Shown here: piece by piece, positions 27,323 to 38,231 of the stretch | How positions within the stretch are numbered: the stretch's first letter is position 1 | Layout of the letters: the number at the start of each line of letters is the position of its first letter | DNA from: QHXN01 sp963785125 | GTDB taxonomy: Bacteria > Acidobacteriota > Blastocatellia > Pyrinomonadales > Pyrinomonadaceae | DNA length: 64,000 bases | NCBI GenBank assembly: GCA_963785125.1 | Contig: CAWATU010000007.1 | Span: 1,798,001 to 1,862,000 of the forward strand | Direction: 5' to 3' | Made by a program: the position numbers and the translations under genes | The notes under the pieces: model-generated | What the model saw: only the letters and a program-made list of their open reading frames with translations | What the model was told of the DNA's origin: nothing | Databases searched by the model: none

Positions 27323-27343
27323 AAACACTTTTTCGGAGAGTTG

Positions 27344-27871
27344 ATGATGAGGAGAAGAGTTTTCATCCCGCTGGTGCTGGCGGTCGCGGCGGCGGCCGCC
27401 GCGCTGCTCGGCGCGTGCAAGGCGACCGACACAGGGGGGAGCATGAGCGCGGGCGCGCCGAAGGCCGACGCGAAGTCGGGCGCGCCGAAGACCGGCGGGC
27501 AGTCGAGCGCACGCACGGCGACGACCGAAGTCCACGCCGACGGCGTACGCCGCGTGTCGCCCGAGGAGTTGCAGGCGATGTTGGAGGACGGCGACACCGT
27601 CGTCTACGACACGCGCGCGAAGATGGCCTACGACGCCGAGCACATCAAGGGTGCGCTTTCGATGCCCTACGACGAGGTGTCGAACCGCGCGGGCGAGTTC
27701 CCGAAGGACAAGACGCTCGTCTTCTACTGCACTTGACCGGCCGAGCACACCAGCGCCGGTGCGGCGCTCACACTCAAGCAGAAGGCCATCGAAAACACCG
27801 CCGCCCTCCTCGGCGGCATGGGCGCGTGGAAGAACGCGGGGCTCCCGACGGAGGGGAATAACAAGCAGTAG
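27344..27871 (+). CDS. rhodanese-domain lipoprotein, probable selenoprotein (in-frame TGA at 27734-27736)
   Basis: 175 residues if TGA is read as selenocysteine; ATG 27344 follows GGAG. Lipobox LLGAC is near residue 25, then a Gly/Ala/Lys linker, then a rhodanese domain (VSPEELQAMLEDGDTVVYDTRAKMAYDAEHIKGALSMP). The frame reaches KTLVFYCT, then TGA, then PAEHTSAGAALTLKQ and TAALLGGMGAWKNAGLPTE, which is the normal rhodanese C-terminus, stopping at TAG 27869. The active-site loop would read C-T-Sec-P, where related proteins carry C-x-C-P. The TGA is thus unlikely to be a real stop. Seen: continuous domain across TGA. Inferred: Sec insertion. It is probably a periplasmic sulfur- or selenium-handling redox protein. 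Confidence 0.78.
27734..27769 (+). promoter_or_regulatory. candidate bacterial SECIS element
   Basis: TGA at 27734-27736 is followed by a possible stem GCAC(A)C / GGTGC (27745-27750 with 27758-27762, one bulged A), leaving a 7-nt apical loop CAGCGCC that contains G. The loop lies about 15-21 nt past TGA, close to the usual bacterial spacing. The structure was drawn by eye and competes with a CCGGC/GCCGG pairing. Confidence 0.45.
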
Positions 27872-28042
27872 GCAGTTGGCAGTAGGCAGTTGAAGATAGG
27901 GAGCCTTCGGACGAAGGTGGCCCGAAAGAATCGGGGGCGGCGAGACTAACAAGCTCGTCGCCCCCGATTCTTTCGAGCGGACTTCTTAAGTGCGCCGCTG
28001 TTTTGCCTTAACTGCCTACTGCCATCTGCCTACTGCCTACTG
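27865..28042. repeat. heptad inverted repeat element 5 (GGCAGTA family) with inner hairpin
   Basis: Left heptamers GCAGTAG, GCAGTTG, GCAGTAG, GCAGTTG (27865-27892) contain the stop codon of the rhodanese gene. The right arm ACTGCCTACTGCCATC... runs to 28042. The inner stem 27923-27944 with 27954-27975 (22 bp, one G-U) shares CGGGGGCGGCGAG with the element at 3489-3658. The remaining leader to 28167 shows only an RBS (GGAGG) before TTG 28168. Confidence 0.9.
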
Positions 28043-28167
28043 TTTTCTATTGCCTTGCCGCGCGCGGCTGTGTAACACTCCGGCCGTTCAAGCCGGCCGC
28101 GGGTGAAGGCGGCACGCCCCAAAGTCAACAAGCGCAATTCAAATTCTGTCGGTCTGGAGGCAAGACC

Positions 28168-29914
28168 TTGCTTCGAGGACTCTTCCGCACCAAAAATCTC
28201 GACGACATCCTGGCCGCGGCCGGCGGGCCGCAGTTCTCCCTGAAGCGGACGCTGGGCGCCTTCAACGTCACGCTCTTAGGCATCGGCGCCATCATCGGCG
28301 CGGGCATCTTCGCCACCGTCGGCACCGCCGCCGCCGGGGCCGAGGGTCGCGCGGGCGCGGGGCCTTCGCTCATGCTCTCGTTCGCCATCACGGCGGTCGT
28401 CTGCGGCTTCACGGCGCTCTGCTACGCGGAGCTGGCCTCGATGGTGCCCATCAGTGGTTCGGCCTACACCTACTCTTACGCGACGATGGGCGAGCTGGTG
28501 GCGTGGATCATCGGCTGGGACTTAATCATCGAGTACGCCATCGGCAACGTCGCCGTCGCCATCAGTTGGGCGGAGTTCTTCAACCGACTTTTAAGGAACC
28601 TCGGCATCGGCTTCCCCGACTGGCTGGCGACGAACTACCGCGGGCGCGAGCGCGGAAGTGCTGGCCGACGCGCCGCACATCTTCGGCATCCCCATCGTCT
28701 TCAACATCCTCGCCTTCGGCATCGTCGCGCTCATCACCGCCGTCCTGGTGTGGGGCATCCGCGAGTCGGCGGGCTTTAACGCCATCATGGTGGCGATCAA
28801 GATTCTGGTGCTGCTGTTCTTCATCACGGTGGCGCTCTACTACGTCTCGCCCGCGACGATGGCGGAGAACTGGAAGCCCTTCCAGCCGATGGGTTGGACG
28901 GGGACGTTTACGGGCGCGGCGGTCGTCTTCTTCGCCTTCATCGGGTTCGACGCCGTCTCCACCGTAGCCGAGGAGACGAAGAACCCGGCACGCGACCTGC
29001 CCATCGGCATCATCGCGTCGCTCATCATCTGCACGGTCTTCTACGTCGTCGTCTCCGCCGTCTTCACCGGCATCGTCCCCTACTCGCAACTGATCCAGTG
29101 GACTCCGGCGCAGCAGGGCGAGGCGCTGACGATGGCGCTCGAAACGGTCGCGCCGCAGGCGAAGTGGCAGAACACGGTGGTCGCGCTCGGCTCGGTCATC
29201 GCGCACACGGCGGTGCTCCTGGTCTTCCAGCTCGGGCAGCCGCGCATCTTCTTCTCGATGGCGAGGGACGGGCTGCTCCCGCCCATCTTCGCGAGCGTCC
29301 ACCCGAAGTTCAAGACGCCGCACGTAACGACGATCCTGACGGGCGTTATCGTCGGCGGCATCGCCGCCTTCGCCAACGTGGACGAGATGGTCAGCCTCAC
29401 GAACATCGGGACGCTCTTCGCCTTCGTGCTCGTCTGCATCGGCATCCCGATTCTGAGGATGAAAGACCCCGAGCGGCCGAGGGCGTTCCGCGTGCCCGGG
29501 GGCGCGTGGTTCCTGCCCATCCTCGGTGCCCTGTCGTGCGTCTTCCTGATGTACTACCTGCCGGGCGGCTCGTGGTGGCGCTTCATCGGCTGGCTCGCGC
29601 TCGGGCTCTCCATCTACTTCGCCTACGGCTATACGCGCAGCGGCGTCGGGCAGGCGCTCGGCCGCCCCTCGCGCACGCCGCCCATGCTCAAGCTGGCGGC
29701 GCTCGGCTTCTTTCTGTTGGCCGTCGGGCTCTTCGCCATCCCGCACGACCTCGGCCCCGGAGAGCTGGTGAGCACCGCCTCTGATTCCGGCGCCGAACGG
29801 CACGGGCGCGCTCTCTACGGACTGATACTCATCGCCGTCGGGCTCGTCCTCGGGCTCGCCGGCTCGTTCCTCGGCTCCTCGCGCGCGGCGGGGCACGAGT
29901 CAAACAACGGCTGA
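28168..29914 (+). pseudogene. APC-family amino acid permease, frameshifted
   Basis: The N-terminal part (TTG 28168, GGAGG upstream) encodes ISR-type APC motifs (LLGIGAIIGAGIFATVG, ELASMVPISGSAYTYSYATMGELVAWIIGWDLIIEY), typical of YfnA/CAT cationic amino acid transporters. After about DWLATNYR (near 28636-28650) homology moves to the next frame (ASAEVLADAPHIFGIPIVFNILAF) and continues to 29914. One extra base in the run CGCGGGCGCGAGCGCGG would explain it. Both halves are well conserved, so this is either a recent mutation or a sequencing/assembly error. Twelve or more membrane spans in total. Confidence 0.85.
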
Positions 29915-29939
29915 TGGACGTGTGCCAGAAAGGACGCGA

Positions 29940-31091
29940 ATGAGGGTGCTCGTGCTCGGCGCCGGTCGGATGGGGCTCGGCGCGGCCTACGACCTCGCGC
30001 ACAACTCCGCGGACGTGGAGCTGGTCACGGTCGCGGACGTGGACGAAGGTCGCGCGCGCGCTGTGGCGGAGACCTTGCGCGACGGGCGCGTACGGGCCGC
30101 GCAGGTTGACGTGGAAGACCGCGTGCGCGTCGTCGAGCTGATGCGCGAACACGACGCGGCGCTGAGCTGCGTCACGTACTTCCACAACCTTCAGCTCGCG
30201 GGCGCGGCCGTCGAGGCGCAGACGCACTTCTGCGACCTCGGCGGCAACAACGCGGTCGTAGACGCGGAACTCGCCTTAGACGAGGAGGCGCGAGCGGCGG
30301 GCGTCAACATCATCCCCGACTGCGGACTCGCGCCCGGGATGGTCTCGGTGCTCGCCGCGCACGGGGCCGCGCGCTTCCGTAGGCTCGAAGAGATTCACAT
30401 ACGCGTCGGCGGCCTCCCGCAAGAGCCGAGGCCGCCGCTCGACTATCAGATCGTCTTCTCCGTCGAGGGGCTCATCAACGAGTATGTCGAGCGCGCGCGC
30501 GTCATACGCGAAGGGCAACTAATCGAGGTCGAGTCGATGACCGAGCTTGAGTCACTCGACTTCCCCAACCCTTACGGACGGATGGAGGCGTTCCAGACCT
30601 CGGGCGGCACATCAACGCTCCCCGAGACGTTTTTCGGCAAGGTCAGAGAGCTTGACTACAAGACCATCCGCTACCCCGGCCACTGCGAACGCTTCAAGCT
30701 CCTCATCGACCTCGGCCTCGCGTCGAGCGCGTCGGTCGAGGTCGGCGGCGTACCCGTCTCACCACGCAAACTCCTCGGCGAGCTGCTCAACCGGCACCTG
30801 CCCGCGGACGAGCCCGACCTCGTCTTTATCCGCCTCGAATTCGTCGGCGAGATTGAGGGCGGCGCGCGGCGTCTGCGCTACGACATCATCGACCGCTTCG
30901 ATTCGCGCACGGGCCTCTCCGCCATGCAGCGCACGACGGCCTTCCCCGCCTCCATCGTCGCCCAGATGATGGCGCGGGGCGAGACGACCCGCCGCGGCGC
31001 CGTCCCGCAGGAACGCTGCATCCCGCCCGACGCCTTCGTCAAAGAGCTGGCCGCGCGGGGCATCAATATCGACGAATCTTTCCCGGGCTAA
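29940..31091 (+). CDS. saccharopine dehydrogenase-family enzyme, lysine 6-dehydrogenase-like
   Basis: 383 residues from ATG 29940 (AAGGAC upstream). The N-terminal Rossmann motif is VLVLGAGRMGLGAAYDLA. The downstream pattern matches NAD-dependent L-lysine 6-dehydrogenases: HFCDLGGNNAVVD, IIPDCGLAPGMVSVLAAHGA, RPPLDYQIVFSVEGLINEYVE, FQTSGGTSTLPETF, DYKTIRYPGH and TTAFPASIVAQMMARGE. The enzyme would oxidise lysine at the epsilon amino group to allysine. It is placed 25 nt after the amino acid permease gene, which may import the substrate. Assignment to lysine rather than a related substrate is moderately sure. Confidence 0.83.
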   Translation: MRVLVLGAGRMGLGAAYDLAHNSADVELVTVADVDEGRARAVAETLRDGRVRAAQVDVEDRVRVVELMREHDAALSCVTYFHNLQLAGAAVEAQTHFCDLGGNNAVVDAELALDEEARAAGVNIIPDCGLAPGMVSVLAAHGAARFRRLEEIHIRVGGLPQEPRPPLDYQIVFSVEGLINEYVERARVIREGQLIEVESMTELESLDFPNPYGRMEAFQTSGGTSTLPETFFGKVRELDYKTIRYPGHCERFKLLIDLGLASSASVEVGGVPVSPRKLLGELLNRHLPADEPDLVFIRLEFVGEIEGGARRLRYDIIDRFDSRTGLSAMQRTTAFPASIVAQMMARGETTRRGAVPQERCIPPDAFVKELAARGINIDESFPG

Positions 31092-31103
31092 GACGAGATA
31101 GAG

Positions 31104-31139
31104 GAAGGGCGGGAGGTTTAAGTCATCCTCCCGCCCTTC
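31104..31139. terminator. hairpin between convergent genes
   Basis: GAAGGGCGGGAGG (31104-31116) pairs perfectly with CCTCCCGCCCTTC (31127-31139). There is no strong U tract on either side. It lies 13 nt after the dehydrogenase stop and could act in both directions. Confidence 0.6.
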
Positions 31140-31164
31140 GTCTGTCTACGGCTCGCGGACGCGC

Positions 31165-31458
31165 CTACTGGACGACGGCGTTCAGCGTCATGCCGGGGAG
31201 CAGCCGCTCGATCTGCATGAGGGGCTGGTTGGTGCTGTTGGTGCGGACGAGCGCGCCGTCGGGCACGCGCACCGTGACGACGCGTCCTGTCTCTTGCTCG
31301 CGCACCTCGACGGTGCGAGCCCGCAGGTCGATGCTCTGGATAACGCCGCTCAGGGCGCGTTGCTTGCCGCCGCCGGTCTTGGCCGAAGCGCCCGCGCCGC
31401 CGCACGCGAGCGCGGCGAGCAGGGCGAGGCCGAGGGCGACGCGCTGAATCTTCTTCAT
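31165..31458 (-). CDS. small exported protein with OB/DUF5666-like segment
   Basis: 97 residues from ATG 31458, preceded by AAGGAG. Signal peptide or possible lipoprotein (LGLALLAALACGG). The remainder reads GVIQSIDLRARTVEVREQETGRVVTVRVPDGALV...ERLLPGMTLNAVV, a pattern like metal-binding or DUF5666-type beta domains, in which a short sequence describes a five-stranded barrel. Periplasmic; function unknown. It is divergent from cstA. Confidence 0.72.
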   Translation of the reverse strand: MKKIQRVALGLALLAALACGGAGASAKTGGGKQRALSGVIQSIDLRARTVEVREQETGRVVTVRVPDGALVRTNSTNQPLMQIERLLPGMTLNAVVQ

Positions 31459-31708
31459 AACACTATCTCCTTTATCAATCGTGGCAGCCGAACGGCCGCC
31501 GCTATCTATGTATGATGGCCTAAAGCCCGCCTCCCCCGGCGCCGCGGGCCAACTCAAGGGGCGGCGCCGTCGCCTCCCCACATCCAATACGCGGGGCCGC
31601 GCGTGCCGAAGGATCAGGCGGGGCGAGAAAGTTTCCGCCGACTCGGGGCTTCGTGTTTATAATCTCCGCGCTCTTGCCCCGCCGGGGATTCGGACGGAGG
31701 TTCCTGCC

Positions 31709-33424
31709 TTGAGCCTGACGCTGCTCGCAATCGGATTCCTGCTGGTGCTCGTCGCCGCGTACCACCTGTACGGCGGCTGGGTCGCGCGGCAGTTCAACCT
31801 GGACGACGCGCGCTGCACGCCCGCGCACGAGGTCAACGACGGCGTGGACTTCGTCCCGACACGCCCGTTCTACCTCTTCGGCCAGCACTTCTCGGCGATA
31901 GCGGCGGCCGGGCCGATTGCCGGCCCCATCCTCGCGTGCCAGGCGTTCGGGTGGCTGCCGTGCCTTCTGTGGATAGGCTTCGGCGTCGTCCTCATCGGGG
32001 CCGTCCACGACTTCGCTTCCTTGGCCGCCTCCGTCCGCCACGGCGCGACCTCGGTGGCCGAGATTACGCGCGAGCATCTGGGCTCGAAGGCGGGGCGCGC
32101 GATGATGACGTTCATCTGGATCGCGCTCGTCTACGTCATCGTCGCCTTCGCAGACATCACGGCCGGCACCTTCGTCGCCGGCTCCGAAGAGTTGAGGGCG
32201 AGCGCGGTCGCCTTCAACCCCGGCGGCGCGGTCGCGGCGGCGAGCGTGCTCTACCTCGCGCTCTCAATCGTGCTCGGGCTCGTGCAGAAGTTCTTCAACC
32301 CGCCGCTCTGGCTCGTCACCGTCATCTTCGTGCCGGCGGCCTTCGCGCTCTCGTGGGCGGGGACGCTGATGTCGAACACGTTCGTGCTGTCGCACAAGGG
32401 TTGGGGACTGCTCATCCTCGGCTACTGCTGCGCCGCGTCGGTCGTACCCGTCTGGACGCTTCTCCAGCCGCGTGGGTATCTCGGCGGGTTCATCCTCTAC
32501 GCGGCCATCGCGCTCGGCGTCATCGGCGTCTTCTTCGGCGGGTACGAGATTCAGCAGCCGGCCTTCAAAGGCTGGACGGTGCCCGGCAACTCGATCACGG
32601 GCACCCTCTTCCCCTTCCTCTTCGTGACCATCGCGTGCGGCGCGTGCTCGGGCTTCCACGGGCTGGTCTGCTCGGGCACGACCTCGAAGCAGGTAGACCG
32701 CGAGTCGCACATCCGTGCGGTGGGCTACGGCGGGATGCTGGCCGAAGGGTTCGTGGCGCTCATCGCGCTCGTGACGATCATGATTCTCGCGCCGTCGGAG
32801 ATAAAGCCGAACACGGCGGCGGGCACCATCTACGGCAACGGCATCGGGAAGTTTCTGACGTTGCTTCCGTTCGTCGGCGAGGGGAACCGCGCGGTGGCGA
32901 CGACCTTCGGCGCGATGGCCTTCTCGACCTTCGTCTTCGACACGCTCGACGTATGCACGCGGCTCGGCCGCTACATCGTGCAGGAGTTGTTCGGCTGGAA
33001 GGGCCGTCCGGGCGCGCTGGCCGGGACGTTCTTGACGATTGCGCTGCCCGTCTACTTCATCGCGTTCGCGCCGCCGAACTCCTGGTCGAAGTTCTGGACG
33101 CTCTTCGGCGCTTCGAATCAACTGCTCGCGGCGCTCACACTCCTGACCATCACGGCGTGGCTCTACCAGGCCCGGCGCCGCATCGCCTACACGCTCATCC
33201 CGATGCTCTTCATCCTCGTCATCACGCTCTGGGCGCTCTCCGCGATGGTCATCGGGAACCTCCGCGTGACGAAGGGATTCGACATCGAGCTTATCAACGC
33301 CGTCGCCTCGGCCGCACTCGTCCTCTTAGCGCTCTACCTCGCCGTCGCCGCGCTCCTCAAGCTGCGCGGCGACCGCCGCAAAGACACGCTCACGCCCGCG
33401 CACACGGCCGCCGGGCTCGAATGA
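31709..33424 (+). CDS. cstA: carbon starvation protein A (peptide/pyruvate transporter family)
   Basis: 571 residues from TTG 31709, with GGAGG upstream and the first membrane span beginning at once (SLTLLAIGFLLVLVAAYHLYGGWVA); upstream in-frame sequence lacks any site. Family motifs are clear: VPTRPFYLFGQHFSAIAAAGPIAGPI, CGACSGFHGLVCSGTTSKQVDRESH, GAMAFSTFVFDTLDVCTRLGRYI and FGASNQLLAALTL. About 15 membrane spans. CstA proteins take up peptides or pyruvate during nutrient limitation. A TATAAT box near 31653 may belong to its promoter. It converges with the TIR gene, 9 nt away. Confidence 0.92.
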   Translation: MSLTLLAIGFLLVLVAAYHLYGGWVARQFNLDDARCTPAHEVNDGVDFVPTRPFYLFGQHFSAIAAAGPIAGPILACQAFGWLPCLLWIGFGVVLIGAVHDFASLAASVRHGATSVAEITREHLGSKAGRAMMTFIWIALVYVIVAFADITAGTFVAGSEELRASAVAFNPGGAVAAASVLYLALSIVLGLVQKFFNPPLWLVTVIFVPAAFALSWAGTLMSNTFVLSHKGWGLLILGYCCAASVVPVWTLLQPRGYLGGFILYAAIALGVIGVFFGGYEIQQPAFKGWTVPGNSITGTLFPFLFVTIACGACSGFHGLVCSGTTSKQVDRESHIRAVGYGGMLAEGFVALIALVTIMILAPSEIKPNTAAGTIYGNGIGKFLTLLPFVGEGNRAVATTFGAMAFSTFVFDTLDVCTRLGRYIVQELFGWKGRPGALAGTFLTIALPVYFIAFAPPNSWSKFWTLFGASNQLLAALTLLTITAWLYQARRRIAYTLIPMLFILVITLWALSAMVIGNLRVTKGFDIELINAVASAALVLLALYLAVAALLKLRGDRRKDTLTPAHTAAGLE

Positions 33425-33433
33425 TGAAGTTTG

Positions 33434-34378
33434 TTATAGAAGGGTTTCCAGAGACTTGATGAGGTCTTCCACATCGCGATCCCAACGCGTATCGCTGAGC
33501 GCGAGCGCGTTGCGCCTGACGAGCGGCGCGAGGTCTTCCGGCAACTCCTTCGGCGCCGGCATCGCCGCATCCTGAATCAGAATCGGTATCACCCGAATCT
33601 TCCGCCCCAGCGCCTTCGCCACTTCGAGCCGGACGTAGTCGGCCCCCTCCTGCCCGCCCGCGCCCCTCGCCCACCCACGACTAACGAGGACAATCATCAC
33701 CTCACACGACTCCGCCGCCGACGTGATGGCCTCCACGAAGTCCTCGCCCGGGTCAATGTTCTTCAAATCGAGAAAGACCTTATCTCTGCCGAAGTGCGCG
33801 CCCAGTTGGCCATACAGTCCGCGCGCGTACGCCGCCGCCTCGCTGCGTCGATAGCTGATGAAGATGCCGCTGAACTGCGTCTCGCCTCCCGGCCGCGTCT
33901 CCGCGCTCTCCTTTATCCCGACCCTTGCGTTCTCCCTTATCTTCGACAGCGAGAGTTCTTCAAAAGATGCGGGCGGCTTGGCCGTCGGTAACTGTGCGGC
34001 AATGAGGCCGCGGATATGACGTAGAAGACGTTGTAGCTCGGGGTGTGATTCAGCGCCATCCCAATTCGTAAGGTTATAGGGTAAAGGGCGCGAAACCTTG
34101 CGTGGCAACTCAATTTCTTCAACCAATATGGGGATTAAGTAGTCCGACCCGACATATTCTAGCGCCCTAAGCATGAAGGACGATTCTCTTGCCCCGCGCG
34201 ACCAAAGTACGACGACAACCTTCGCGGCCTTAATTTCGTCTGCCACGTCCCTGAGGGGATACGCCCCAAGAGGGGTCCGGAATTCGTCAACAGTCCACTT
34301 CTGTTGAATGAAGATAGTGACTAACGCCGCCGCCATCTCCCAGTCTTCTTCAAAGTAATTTAAGAAAATGTCTCTCAT
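33434..34378 (-). CDS. protein with two TIR domains
   Basis: 314 residues from ATG 34378, where a TIR-type first strand begins directly (MRDIFLNYFEEDWEMA). Domain 1 (about 1-115) continues with FRTPLGAYPLRDVADEIKAAKVVVVLWSRGARESSFM. Domain 2 (about 170-300) has GIFISYRRSEAAAYARGLYGQL, DKVFLDLKNIDPGEDFVEAITSAAESCEVMIVLVSRGWA, the TIR_2 pattern. A polar linker of about 50 residues separates them. TIR domains act as NAD-cleaving enzymes or signalling adaptors. No sensor domain is attached. Part of the gene is less GC-rich than its neighbours, hinting at acquisition. Confidence 0.83.
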   Translation of the reverse strand: MRDIFLNYFEEDWEMAAALVTIFIQQKWTVDEFRTPLGAYPLRDVADEIKAAKVVVVLWSRGARESSFMLRALEYVGSDYLIPILVEEIELPRKVSRPLPYNLTNWDGAESHPELQRLLRHIRGLIAAQLPTAKPPASFEELSLSKIRENARVGIKESAETRPGGETQFSGIFISYRRSEAAAYARGLYGQLGAHFGRDKVFLDLKNIDPGEDFVEAITSAAESCEVMIVLVSRGWARGAGGQEGADYVRLEVAKALGRKIRVIPILIQDAAMPAPKELPEDLAPLVRRNALALSDTRWDRDVEDLIKSLETLL

Positions 34379-34473
34379 CACGGTCAGCCCAAACAAGTTT
34401 TGAAGAATGGCACGGCGAGGGTACGTCGGTTTCAAACACTTGTCCAGAGACCCGCTGGGAAGCCTCCCGTGCT

Positions 34474-34502
34474 TTGAATTTTCGGCGGTAATCAGGGATA
34501 AT
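34474..34502 (+). promoter_or_regulatory. sigma-70-type promoter upstream of hppA
   Basis: -35 TTGAAT at 34474-34479, a 17-nt spacer and -10 GATAAT at 34497-34502. This predicts a leader RNA of about 165 nt before the hppA start. I recognise no riboswitch class in it. Confidence 0.5.
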
Positions 34503-34676
34503 GCCCCTCTTTTAGCGAGACCAAAGAAACGGGTCTGTGCGGACAGTAGGGGCGCGTCCTCTCGTGCGACTGTCGGGGAAGTCAAACGCGCGCGCGTGCC
34601 GCACGGCCGGCCTCCGCCCCCGGGGGCTTTTCACTCGCCACTTTTCAGACGAACAACAGGAAAGGAATCGTTCAAC

Positions 34677-37358
<2,682 letters not shown>

Positions 37359-37381
37359 AGAGGTCGAGGAGGATTGGAACT

Positions 37382-37969
37382 GTGAACAGCTACGCGAAAG
37401 CGGAGACGCTGGTGGGCGGGTTCGTCGCGCCGTCGGACTGGACGCGTTCGGCGCTGGTCGTCGTGGGCTTCAGCCTTCTGACGGCGGCGGCGGCGCAGGT
37501 CGTGGTGCCTTTGCCGTTTACGCCCGTGCCTCTGACGGGGCAGACGTTCGCGGTGCTTTTGACGGGGGCGCTGCTGGGGCCGCGTCTGGGGGCGCTGGCG
37601 ATGCTCGCGTACCTGGCCGAAGGGGCGGCGGGGCTGCCGTTCTTCCGCGGGGGCGCGGGCGGCGTCGGGCACTTCTCGGGCGCGACGGCCGGTTACCTGC
37701 TCGCCTTCCCGGCGGCGGCTTACGTCACGGGCCTTCTGGCGGAGCGCGGCTGGGACAGGCGCTTCGTGACGGCGGCGGCGGCGATGGCGCTCGGCTCGTT
37801 CGTTATCCTCGCGGGCGGTTGGGCGTGGCTCGCGCTGATGTTCAGGACTCCTTCAGAGGCGTTCTGGCTCGGCGTCGCGCCGTTCCTGCCGGGCGACGTG
37901 TTGAAGATCGCGCTGGCGGCCGCGGCGCTCCCCGCGGGGTGGGCGCTGCTTCGGCGCCGCTCGAAGTGA
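37382..37969 (+). CDS. bioY: biotin transporter BioY (ECF S-component)
   Basis: 195 residues. GTG 37382 follows GAGGAGGATTGG. About six membrane helices carry the BioY pattern: VVVPLPFTPVPLTGQTFAVLLTGALLGPRLGALAMLAYLAEGAAGLPFF, GGVGHFSGATAGYLLAFPAAAYVTG, and the C-terminal PFLPGDVLKIALAAAAL. It captures biotin at the membrane. Genes for the EcfA/T energy module are not adjacent; BioY can work alone or with a shared module. It probably shares a transcript with hppA. Confidence 0.93.
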   Translation: MNSYAKAETLVGGFVAPSDWTRSALVVVGFSLLTAAAAQVVVPLPFTPVPLTGQTFAVLLTGALLGPRLGALAMLAYLAEGAAGLPFFRGGAGGVGHFSGATAGYLLAFPAAAYVTGLLAERGWDRRFVTAAAAMALGSFVILAGGWAWLALMFRTPSEAFWLGVAPFLPGDVLKIALAAAALPAGWALLRRRSK

Positions 37970-38021
37970 GCGCGGCGATTTAATAAGAACGGCTTCAACC
38001 GAGACGCCGTCGAGTAAGTTA

Positions 38022-38059
38022 GAGAGCCCCCGGCCACGTCGGTCGGGGGCTCTCGCTTT
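38022..38059 (+). terminator. Rho-independent-like terminator after bioY
   Basis: GAGAGCCCCCGGCC (38022-38035) pairs with GGTCGGGGGCTCTC (38041-38054), with one G-U, a 5-nt loop and then GCTTT. Confidence 0.7.
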
Positions 38060-38073
38060 GGCGGGCGCGCTTC

Positions 38074-38102
38074 TTGAAGTAGGGCGGGTCGGAACTTATA
38101 AT
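38074..38102 (+). promoter_or_regulatory. sigma-70-type promoter of the TPR/HExxH gene
   Basis: -35 TTGAAG at 38074-38079, a 17-nt spacer and a perfect -10 TATAAT at 38097-38102. The predicted start is near 38109, giving a leader of about 120 nt. Confidence 0.65.
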
Positions 38103-38231
38103 CTCGCCGTTTCCGTTACGCCTCCCCGCAACTCTCAACGGAGCATCTTCGATGAAACTCGTCGCCCTCGCGACGTTCAGACTCTCGGGGCAGAGGTAGC
38201 CCCGGGCGCCAAACTACGTTAGATCAAAGCC

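Noticed and set aside
27734..27736. TGA in the rhodanese gene as an ordinary stop or pseudogene mutation
   Set aside because: The same frame continues 44 codons with conserved rhodanese sequence, and the TGA replaces a redox Cys position; not excluded, but less likely.
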